This document shows positions 1 to 6,276 of a DNA stretch of 8,382 nt, one piece after another (position 1 is the first letter of the stretch; the number at the start of each line of letters is the position of its first letter). Source of the DNA: Pseudomonadota bacterium (GTDB lineage Bacteria; Pseudomonadota; Alphaproteobacteria; Acetobacterales; Acetobacteraceae); NCBI GenBank assembly GCA_021829055.1, contig JAJZCS010000076.1, forward strand, positions 1-8,382, read 5' to 3'. Below the pieces are notes generated by a model that did no database searches, had not been told where the DNA came from, and saw only the letters and a list, made by a program, of their open reading frames with translations. Made by a program: the position numbers and the translations under genes.

Positions 1-38
1 ACACAGGTTGCACTTCTTGCCTTTCGAGGGAGCGTCGC

Positions 39-496
39 ATGCCTTGGAAGGAGTGTAATGTTATGGACGAACGGGTGAGGTTCATCTTTCGGGTTCTGGA
101 GGGTGAGAAGATGGCGGCGCTGGCCCGGGAGTTCAGGATCTCGCGCAAGACGGCCTGAAAGACCATCCAGCACCATCACGACACGGGTCTGGAAGGGCTG
201 ACGGACTGTGGAGCCTCGGCCGTACCGACATGCCAACCAGCTTGCCGTTCCAGATCGAGGCGCTGAATGTGCAGCTGAAGCAGGAGAAGCCGTCCTGGGG
301 CGCCAAAGATCCTGGAGCTTCTGGCCAAGAGATATCCGGACATCCACAGGCCCGCGCTCTCGACCACCCATGCGCTGCTCGACGGGCACGGGCTGGTCAG
401 CATCATGGACTATAATCTCGGCTACTTCGATGACACGGAGTGCAGAGGTGAACCCGCCGACAATCCATTCGGGGCAAAACTGTCACTCATGTCCCC
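39..496 (+). pseudogene. IS481-family transposase, frameshifted and internally deleted
   Basis: The reading frame opens at ATG 39 (MPWKECNVMDERVRF...) and encodes the N-terminal helix-turn-helix of an IS481 transposase, with the segment MAALAREFRISRKT as the DNA-binding helices. It meets an in-frame TGA at 156-158. Recognisable family sequence then continues in other frames: RPYRHANQL in the frame of 208, PFQIEALNVQLKQEKPSWGA in the frame of 230, and ILELLAKRYPDIHRPALSTTHALLDGHGLV back in the original frame from about 306. Immediately after this, from about 405, comes DYNLGYFDDTECR...NPFG...LMSP, which resembles the extreme C-terminus of the same family. The rve-type catalytic core with the DDE triad should lie between these parts (roughly 200 residues) and is absent. 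There are therefore one stop, at least three frame changes and one large deletion, so no functional product is expected. The family assignment comes from recalled sequence patterns. Confidence 0.7.
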
Positions 497-522
497 AAAA
501 CAATATGTCACCTACTCCCGGG
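481..522. repeat. Doubled terminal-repeat-like segment at IS481 right end
   Basis: Two related stretches, TGTCACTCATGTCCCC (481-496) and TGTCACCTACTCCCGGG (506-522), lie 25 bases apart start to start. They share the TGTCAC core and a C-rich tail. IS481 elements commonly carry such repeated motifs at their termini as transposase binding sites. This is the most likely right edge of the decayed element. The matching left end is not visible in the window, so the inverted-repeat relationship cannot be confirmed here. Confidence 0.4.
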
Positions 523-530
523 AAGGACAC

Positions 531-898
531 CTTTTCTCCCCGGGCATCTCTCGGCTAATTGCAAAAAAAGTTGGGGCCAACCGTCCCGATGCTTCTTGTC
601 TTGGCAATCTCGACCAGACGCGTTAGTTTCAAGATACGTGGTATCCGTGACCGCACTGCATCCAGAACACCGAGTGGCGCACTTCTGTTCTACCCGTCAT
701 CTACCTGCTGCTATCACGGTCACGAGGGGCGTATGTTTAAACCAAGATAGAACTCTACCCATGAGCAGACCTATTTCGGCGCCAACTTGCTGCATAACGC
801 CGTCGTACTCTGCTGCTCTTCCGATGTCGCACGGGCAACGTCTCGGCGCGTTACTCGCGTTAAATTTGTTATTTGTGGCGTCACCGCGGCTACTCTAT
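531..898. other. Gene-free stretch between IS remnant and ABC transporter
   Basis: About 370 bases with no coding region I can support. An open frame crosses it on the plus strand from 596, but it has no ribosome binding site and no recognisable protein pattern, and it runs on antisense through the end of the ABC transporter gene. I saw no tRNA cloverleaf, no clear hairpin followed by a T-run for the minus-strand gene ending at 899, and no long repeat. It may be decayed sequence linked to the neighbouring insertion element. Confidence 0.5.
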
Positions 899-2683
899 TT
901 ACTCGCCAGGAACCGCTTCACCAAGTTCCAGCCGCATCACGCCTGTCTCGTCTGCCTTCAAAGAGGCCACGCGGGCATGCAGGTCTACCATCGCAGCATG
1001 ATGCGCCACGGAAATGATTTGAGCGTCGGGCAATCGCGTCTGCAGCAGCGCAAACAGCGACTGCGCCGAAGGCACATCCAAGGCCGACATCGCCTCATCA
1101 AGAAACAGCCAGTCAGGTTTAAGCAACAATGCACGGGCAATGGCCAAACGCTGCTGCTCGCCGCCAGAAAGCCGAAGTGCCCAGTTGTCTACCTCGCCCA
1201 AATGGTCTGCGAGGCCGGCAAGCCCAACGGCATCGAGCGCTGCACGCACGGCTTCATCCTCGATACTACTTTCATCATGAGGATAGGCAGTAGCACGCTT
1301 GAGTGTCCCCAGTGGAAAATAGGGTCGCTGCGGCAGGAACATCAAATCCCCTTCCGGCCGTGTTACTTTGCCATGACTGAACGGCCATATGCCAGCCAGG
1401 GTACGCAAAAGAGTCGATTTCCCAGAACCTGAAACGCCCGTTATTGCCACCGGTCCGCCTCGAGGGATCTCGAAGTGCCGGGCCCGCAATAGACCAGCGC
1501 CGTTCGGTAAATTGATTGCGAGGTTGTCCGCAACGAGCTTCTCTCCGCGAGTATCAACTTGCAGTGCCGGCAACGCCGCATCCTGGTGCGCCACCCGCAC
1601 GGCGCGCTCGAACTCGTCAAGTCGTTGAACCGTTGCCCGCCACGCGACGATTTGTGGATACGCACCAACAAACCAAGAAAACGCGCTCTGAACATTGCCG
1701 AACGATGAGTTGATCAGCATCAGAACGCCTAGGGAAATGATTCCCGCGAAATAATCGGGCGCACCAACGATCAAGGAAAAGAAAATGGCAGCGTTCGAAA
1801 ACCCGAGGGTAAAAAAATTTAACGCCTTGGTCCGGCGCATGATTTGCCACCAGTTGTCGTAGATCCAGCCAAATTTCCCCATAATCCCGTTTGTTTCCGG
1901 CTCTTCACCCCGGTAGAGCGCGATTTGTTCGGTGTTCTCACGCACACGAACAAGGTTGAAGCGCAAATCCGCCTGATATTGCTGCTGACGGAAATTGAGA
2001 CCTATGAGCTTGTACCCAATCAGATGGGTGAAAAGTGTGCCAAGGCCGGAATACAGCAGAGCGGCCCATACCAAGTAACCTGGAACGTGCAGACCGAACA
2101 GCCGCATTGGAGCAGAAGCGGCCCAAAGAATGCCTACGTATGAAACAATGCTAATGATGTTGGTAACAAAACTGATCGAAAGATTAAGATTTGCGGACAC
2201 AAACAATTCCAAGTCGTTAGCAATACGCTGATCTGGATTGTCGACTGCCGATCCTTGTTGGGCCGTCAATGCTAGCTTATAATACGCACCGCCACGCATC
2301 CAGTCGCCAACAAATTCCCGTGTCAACCATTTCCACCAGCGAATCTGCAACATTTGCTGCAAGTAGACCGCGTACGTACCCGTGACCGTGAGAAGAATTC
2401 CGATGGCAAGAAAGCCGGGTATAAGATAGGGAAAATCTGGAACGTGCTGATAAGTGATGGCCAGTTTCCAGAACGATGCGGCGTTTTTCTTTTGCAGGGC
2501 GTCATAGCTGTATTTGAACCAGTACGTGTTTAGTACCTGACCGTATACGATAATAATGTTTAGCAGCATTATCGCGGCAAGGAGGCCATATGCCTTCCAT
2601 TTGTCCTCTGATCTAAAATAGGGCTTGGCGAGACGCCAAGCCTCCTTGCTTGCGAGGATCATGTTTCGCAGCAACTTCCTCAT
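899..2683 (-). CDS. SbmA/BacA-YddA type ABC transporter, fused permease and ATPase
   Basis: A 594-residue half-transporter of the inner membrane. It belongs to the ABC_membrane_2 (SbmA/BacA-like) group that includes E. coli YddA, mycobacterial Rv1819c and human ABCD proteins. The N-terminal part (about 30-330) has roughly six hydrophobic segments, the family motif DNPDQRI (149-154 region) and RENTEQIALYRGE (248-260). The ATPase follows: Walker A GVSGSGKST (416-424), Q-loop Q452, signature LSGGEQ (505-510), Walker B with D529-E530, D-loop SALD (533-536) and H-loop H561. All are canonical, so it should be an active ATPase working as a homodimer. Relatives move peptides, cobalamin or other hydrophilic or acyl compounds, and the substrate here cannot be read from sequence. 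The frame is open back to 2998, but that extension is not family-like. ATG 2683 is preceded by a G-rich AGGTTGGGGG and gives the expected family length. It lies 767 bases downstream of panC, so it probably has its own promoter. Confidence 0.88.
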   Translation of the reverse strand: MRKLLRNMILASKEAWRLAKPYFRSEDKWKAYGLLAAIMLLNIIIVYGQVLNTYWFKYSYDALQKKNAASFWKLAITYQHVPDFPYLIPGFLAIGILLTVTGTYAVYLQQMLQIRWWKWLTREFVGDWMRGGAYYKLALTAQQGSAVDNPDQRIANDLELFVSANLNLSISFVTNIISIVSYVGILWAASAPMRLFGLHVPGYLVWAALLYSGLGTLFTHLIGYKLIGLNFRQQQYQADLRFNLVRVRENTEQIALYRGEEPETNGIMGKFGWIYDNWWQIMRRTKALNFFTLGFSNAAIFFSLIVGAPDYFAGIISLGVLMLINSSFGNVQSAFSWFVGAYPQIVAWRATVQRLDEFERAVRVAHQDAALPALQVDTRGEKLVADNLAINLPNGAGLLRARHFEIPRGGPVAITGVSGSGKSTLLRTLAGIWPFSHGKVTRPEGDLMFLPQRPYFPLGTLKRATAYPHDESSIEDEAVRAALDAVGLAGLADHLGEVDNWALRLSGGEQQRLAIARALLLKPDWLFLDEAMSALDVPSAQSLFALLQTRLPDAQIISVAHHAAMVDLHARVASLKADETGVMRLELGEAVPGE

Positions 2684-3244
2684 TGTACCCCCAACCTTGC
2701 ATGGATCTCCGCGATCACGGATTTCCGCCGCATTTTCCGCTTTCTGAAACCGGATCTGTCGTAAGTTGATTTTAACAAACGAACAACCCGTGACACACGA
2801 TTTGTGGCGATAGCGCCGGAATTGGCAACAGGCATTTGCCCAACGAATAAAGGTTTGATTGTCGTTCCCGAATCGTGCACCCGACAGAGTCGCGGAACCA
2901 TGACCACAGGCAATCTCGCTAATGTGAAAAACAACAAAGTGGATACGGTACACGGGACCGGTATGAAGCCGGCAATACGCAGCGCACAAAAGCGACAATG
3001 CATGGTTTGATCACATTCGTCATGCCAGGATCCAGTAGAGCACAACAAAAACTCCGTGCTCAACAGCCGTTTCCTTCGTTTTTTTTCTCTACTCGAGACT
3101 GCGGTTGTGGAGCCTGCCGCGAACGCGCTTTGCCGAAGAGGTGTTCCTGTAGGTGCTCGAGATCCGTATCGTCGGCCAAGACTTGAAAACACAATCATCC
3201 ATTGACCCGCGCATTCGCCTCCAACACGCCTCGTGCTCGCTACA

Positions 3245-3262
3245 GCGTGAGCGTGAGCGTGA
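3245..3262. repeat. Three tandem copies of GCGTGA
   Basis: Three perfect head-to-tail copies of the hexamer GCGTGA, followed by a partial fourth base. It is a small simple-sequence repeat inside the intergenic region upstream of the ABC transporter gene. It lies over 500 bases from that gene's start codon, so a direct role in its expression is unlikely. Confidence 0.7.
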
Positions 3263-3408
3263 GAAATCAAGCGACTGTCATCGACCATGCCTGTTAACGA
3301 AGAATTGCCCCAGCCCGCCCTCAGATGAGCTACGAGCATGTCGCCGACAGAGAAGCGTTTAAGGCCGACACCCAAAATGGCCGTGGTGGTGGGATGATCA
3401 TCTGAGTT

Positions 3409-3431
3409 AAAAAAGACCACCATCTTGCGGC
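3409..3431 (-). terminator. Weak candidate Rho-independent terminator after panC
   Basis: Reading on the minus strand just past the panC stop codon, a short stem GCCGC / GTGGT with loop AAGATG is followed by C and six T residues. The stem has only five pairs, two of them G-U, so it is weak. The position, about 20 bases after the panC stop, and the T-run support a terminator role. It would separate panC from the ABC transporter gene. Confidence 0.35.
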
Positions 3432-3450
3432 TATGTTTATGGGCACAATG

Positions 3451-4275
3451 TCAATTTACACCGACTGTATCGAGCAAGCGGATTCCATCCAGTCTCGCCG
3501 CCACCAACAAGCGCGAGGGTGGCCGCACAGCCTCGATCGGCTCGAGACTCTCCGCATCGACCAAAGCACAATAGTCAGGAACAAATCCCGCTTCTTCGAG
3601 CCGCGCAATCGCTGCGTTGATGGCCGGGCGGGGCGCCGCGCCGCCATGCAGAGCCGCCCGCAAGGCTGTCAGGGTCTGATATAGGACAGGTGCTGCCGCG
3701 CGCTGTGCTGGACTAAGATACCGGTTGCGCGATGACAAAGCCAAGCCGTCTGGTTCGCGCCGTGTTTCTACAACTTCAATCCGGACCGGCAACAGGAGAT
3801 CCTCCACCATGCGCCTCACCACCTGTAACTGCTGCCAATCCTTCTCGCCAAAATAGGCACGCTCCGGTCGTATCTGGCCGAACAGTTTTGCGACGACCGT
3901 GGCAACCCCACGGAAATGGTTGGGTCGGATCGCCCCCTCAAAATTTTCCGCGGGTCCATAGACGCTAATCGCTGTTGCGTCGCCTGGCGGATACATGGTC
4001 GCGACATCCGGCAGCCATGCGAGCGCGCAGCCCGCCGCCTCAAGCTTCACAAGATCAGCGTCTTCGTTGCGCGGATATCGAGAGAAATCTTCGCTGGGAC
4101 CGAACTGCATCGGGTTGACGAAGATCGAAGTCGCCACGTCGAGCCCAGATCCTTTTGCCACCGCAACAAGCGCCAGATGCCCGTCATGCAGTGCGCCCAT
4201 TGTCGGTACGAGTGCTAAAGAACCCAAGCGCGCCTGTACCCCGCGCAGCTCGGACAATGTTCGCGCAACAATCAT
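3451..4275 (-). CDS. panC: Pantothenate synthetase (pantoate--beta-alanine ligase)
   Basis: The cytoplasmic enzyme (EC 6.3.2.1) that joins pantoate and beta-alanine with ATP, via a pantoyl-adenylate, to give pantothenate for coenzyme A synthesis. It is 274 residues, close to the usual 280. The family motifs are present in order: the HIGH-like ATP site PTMGALHDGH (24-33, with H30 and H33), FVNPMQF (52-58), HFRGVATVV (120-128), YFGEKDWQQL (141-150, with K145) and SSRNRYLS (181-188), the KMSKS-like loop. The C-terminal part (about 190-274) is the smaller domain that closes the site. ATG 4275 is supported by AAGGAA upstream on the minus strand, at slightly long spacing. panB is not adjacent in this window, so panC seems to stand alone, divergent from cydD. 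No broken motif is seen, so I expect it to be functional. Confidence 0.96.
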   Translation of the reverse strand: MIVARTLSELRGVQARLGSLALVPTMGALHDGHLALVAVAKGSGLDVATSIFVNPMQFGPSEDFSRYPRNEDADLVKLEAAGCALAWLPDVATMYPPGDATAISVYGPAENFEGAIRPNHFRGVATVVAKLFGQIRPERAYFGEKDWQQLQVVRRMVEDLLLPVRIEVVETRREPDGLALSSRNRYLSPAQRAAAPVLYQTLTALRAALHGGAAPRPAINAAIARLEEAGFVPDYCALVDAESLEPIEAVRPPSRLLVAARLDGIRLLDTVGVN

Positions 4276-4554
4276 AAACAGTTATTTCCTTGGTTCAAAG
4301 TCATGGCGATCCCGCCTGATGCGGCAAGTTTTCGCCGCCGTCTAGCCACGGAAGCAACAGACAACCGTGATTCCTGTTTTGCGCAGAGCCATTGCGGGCT
4401 TCATTTAATATTCCCGTCATGCCTTAGTCATGCATGTTTAAATTCTAGCCTGGGTAATCACGACCTTAAAATTGACTTCCTAGCAGAAACAGCGCCAGTC
4501 GGGATTGGGTTTTCTCTCTAGCCTTTATATGATTGCCTCTAAATGAGGCGAGTC
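4276..4554. promoter_or_regulatory. Divergent promoter region between panC and cydD
   Basis: About 280 bases separate the divergently oriented panC and cydD starts, so both promoters should lie here. For panC I see a Shine-Dalgarno (AAGGAA, minus strand) but no strong -35/-10 pair. For cydD, a TATATG at 4526-4531 with TTGGGT at 4505-4510 (15-base spacer) is a weak candidate, and a TTGACT at 4472-4477 has no good -10 partner. I looked for an FNR-type palindrome (TTGAT-N4-ATCAA), which would suit a cytochrome bd assembly gene, and found none. The open frame 4303-4521 has no family-like sequence. Confidence 0.35.
4545..4548 (+). promoter_or_regulatory. Ribosome binding site that decides the cydD start
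   Basis: GAGG ends six bases before ATG 4555. The earlier in-frame ATG at 4543 has no purine-rich sequence in front of it and overlaps this site. ATG 4561 would be 12 bases away. The site therefore favours 4555 as the start of cydD. Confidence 0.5.
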
Positions 4555-6276
4555 ATGGTTATGCAGAGCTTTAGAGACAAGGGCTCCAGAAAGTCGAGTG
4601 CCGCAAAAATGTGGATAAAGCAGGAACTTGCGCGGAGTTGCTGGCGTGCGTTTCCCGCGATTGGTGCAGGCGTGGCCCAAACGGCTCTGGCGATCGTCCA
4701 AGCCTTTTGCGCGGCACGCCTTATGACCAATGTAATCCATCCCGGTACGATTCCACTCGCACCTTTCATATTGGCGTTTTTAAGCGCCGGGTTTATGCGT
4801 GGTACCCTAATGTTGTGGCAGGAACAAATTGCCACTGCGCTTGGGATCAGCGCGCGGCGACGTTTACGCAGCAACGCGTTGACCAACCTTATCGGTGCCG
4901 GTCCCGGCCGTTTACGCGGACGACGTGCTGCAGAACTGACTGACGTTATTGTCGGCGAGATCGAGTCAATAGGTCAGTTGTACAGCCGCTGGATCCCGGC
5001 GATTGGGCTGGCAATGGTCTCGCCCACACTGATTGTCGTCACCGCCGCGTTGATCGACCCTGTATCGGGGATAATTTTCCTGATCACGGGCGCGCTAGGG
5101 TTAATGCTCATGTCTCTAGCAGGAATGGGAGCCGCAGCAACGTCACGCAGCCAATCCATCGAGCTTGCTCGCCTGCGAGCGCACTTTGCCGACCGGATAC
5201 AAGGTCTCAGCACAATCGTCCTCGCCAACGCCGTTGAAGAGGAATGTAAAACCCTAGCCGCTGCTTTGAATGACTTGCGCCGGCGGACGGCTCGCGTTCT
5301 TCGTGTTGGATTCCTATCAAACGCCGCACTCGACCTCGCGTTTGCAACCTGCATAATCGGCATTGCAGCCCATTTTAGTGCAAAACTTTTTTTCGATAAC
5401 ACTCTCGCGATCGTACCACGCGCCTTGTTCATGTTCTTATTAATTCCGGAATTTTTCGCGCCTTTTCGTGCTGTCCACGCCGTATATTTGGACCGAATAA
5501 CGGTCCAGAAAGCAGCGGAAAAGCTAAATGATTTACCCCGGCCGATCCCCTCAGAACCGTCTCCACCGCCCCATTCAATCCGCACCGTTAGCACTCAAGG
5601 TGTGAGCGTCGCCTTTGAAAATGTTAGCTTCGCTTGGGATGATCGACGCGGAAAAATTCTTGATCAAGTCAGTTTTCACGTGCCTTCAGGTGAGACGATG
5701 ATGCTGATCGGCCCATCTGGTTCTGGCAAATCGACAATCATTGATCTGCTGCTGGGTCATGCCCGTCCTCAGTCCGGCCGAATCACGATCAACGGTGCGG
5801 CAATCGAGACCCTGGTTCCTGCCGCCCTTGCCCGCCTAACCGCACTGATTGACCAGCGACCTTTCCTTTTCACTGCCACGCTTGCCGATAACATCCGTCT
5901 CGGCCATCCGGAAGCAGGTCCCGAACAAGTCTTGGACGCCGCAGAACGCGCGCAGGTCATGGCGTTCGCCCGAGATCTGCCTGACGGCCTGGACACGATG
6001 GTCGGAGAGGGAGGCTGCCCTCTTTCGTGCAGCCAAGCCCAACGCATCGCCATTGCTCGCGCTTTTCTCAAGGACGCTCAGCTTCTCCTACTTGATGAAC
6101 CAACAGCGCAACTGGACCAGGTAGCCGAACATGAGGTTCTGGAGAGCTTGCGCCGGCTAACGATCGGGCGCACCGCCATTCTTGTCACCCAGGCCGTATT
6201 CGGCCACGAGTTCACCGGCCGACGGCTTGCTCTCGGCGCGAGACCGTCCGCCGCCCTGCAAGGTGTGGCGTGTTGA
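4555..6276 (+). CDS. cydD: CydD subunit of the CydDC ABC exporter, with degenerate ATPase motifs
   Basis: One half of the heterodimeric inner-membrane ABC transporter CydDC. It is required for cytochrome bd assembly and has been described as exporting cysteine/glutathione or handling heme. Residue numbers here count from the alternative ATG 4543 (577 aa); from ATG 4555 the protein is 573 aa. E. coli CydD is 588. The membrane part spans about 35-320 with several hydrophobic segments (about 38-62, 70-90, 150-172, 174-196, 258-282, 290-312). The ATPase has Walker A GPSGSGKST (390-398), Q-loop Q438, Walker B with D518-E519 and D-loop LD (524-525), all intact. The signature is LSCSQ (494-498) rather than LSGGQ or the LSVGQ of E. 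coli CydD, and the H-loop position is Gln (VTQ, Q550) rather than VTH. There is no frameshift, and codon use matches cydC. It overlaps cydC by 7 bases. Assignment as CydD rests on length, fold order, gene pairing and the QRPFLFTATLADNIRLG region. Confidence 0.88.
   Translation: MVMQSFRDKGSRKSSAAKMWIKQELARSCWRAFPAIGAGVAQTALAIVQAFCAARLMTNVIHPGTIPLAPFILAFLSAGFMRGTLMLWQEQIATALGISARRRLRSNALTNLIGAGPGRLRGRRAAELTDVIVGEIESIGQLYSRWIPAIGLAMVSPTLIVVTAALIDPVSGIIFLITGALGLMLMSLAGMGAAATSRSQSIELARLRAHFADRIQGLSTIVLANAVEEECKTLAAALNDLRRRTARVLRVGFLSNAALDLAFATCIIGIAAHFSAKLFFDNTLAIVPRALFMFLLIPEFFAPFRAVHAVYLDRITVQKAAEKLNDLPRPIPSEPSPPPHSIRTVSTQGVSVAFENVSFAWDDRRGKILDQVSFHVPSGETMMLIGPSGSGKSTIIDLLLGHARPQSGRITINGAAIETLVPAALARLTALIDQRPFLFTATLADNIRLGHPEAGPEQVLDAAERAQVMAFARDLPDGLDTMVGEGGCPLSCSQAQRIAIARAFLKDAQLLLLDEPTAQLDQVAEHEVLESLRRLTIGRTAILVTQAVFGHEFTGRRLALGARPSAALQGVAC

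Larger units (their letters stand above)
39..530 (+). mobile_element. Decayed IS481-family insertion sequence (right part)
   Basis: A remnant of an IS481-type element. It contains the broken transposase described separately and, at its right side, two similar short segments (481-496 beginning TGTCACTCATG, and 506-522 beginning TGTCACCTAC). These look like the doubled terminal repeat that IS481 elements often carry. The transposase C-terminal residues run into the first of these segments, as is usual when the gene reaches the element end. I cannot see the left terminal repeat, so the left boundary is given as the transposase start and is uncertain. The element should be immobile in its own right because the transposase is destroyed. 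Confidence 0.6.
2684..3450. other. Long intergenic region between panC and ABC transporter gene
   Basis: A 767-base gap between two minus-strand genes. Open frames exist on both strands (for example minus 2680-3423 and plus 2804-3010), but none has family-like sequence or a convincing ribosome binding site. It should hold the promoter of the ABC transporter gene. An AT-rich stretch around 2768-2777 (TAAAAT on the minus strand) is a possible -10 element but lacks a good -35. It also contains three tandem GCGTGA units (3245-3262), a T-run at about 3079-3087 without an evident preceding stem, and a 10-base palindrome GATGATCATC near 3393. It is long for a compact genome and may include a decayed gene I cannot identify. 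Confidence 0.5.

Noticed and set aside
596..1432. 278-codon plus-strand open frame
   Set aside because: Most of it lies antisense to the well-supported ABC transporter gene, and its own sequence shows no protein family pattern or ribosome binding site.
2684..2998. Upstream extension of the ABC transporter frame by 105 codons to ATG 2998
   Set aside because: The extra residues show no family-like sequence or signal peptide, and the family starts close to the MRKLLRNM region. ATG 2683 also has a G-rich site in front of it.
3079..3087. T-run as a possible terminator
   Set aside because: No stem of useful strength directly precedes it on either strand.
2680..3423. 247-codon minus-strand open frame in the panC-transporter gap
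   Set aside because: Its composition is low-complexity Arg/Ser-rich, there is no recognisable domain, and it would overlap the transporter start. More likely a chance frame in G+C-rich DNA.
4303..4521. 72-codon plus-strand frame in the panC-cydD divergent region
   Set aside because: No ribosome binding site and no family-like sequence; it lies where both promoters must be.
4974..5594. 206-codon antisense frame inside cydD
   Set aside because: It is a mirror of the cydD codon pattern, rich in Arg/Ala/Ser, with no family signal.
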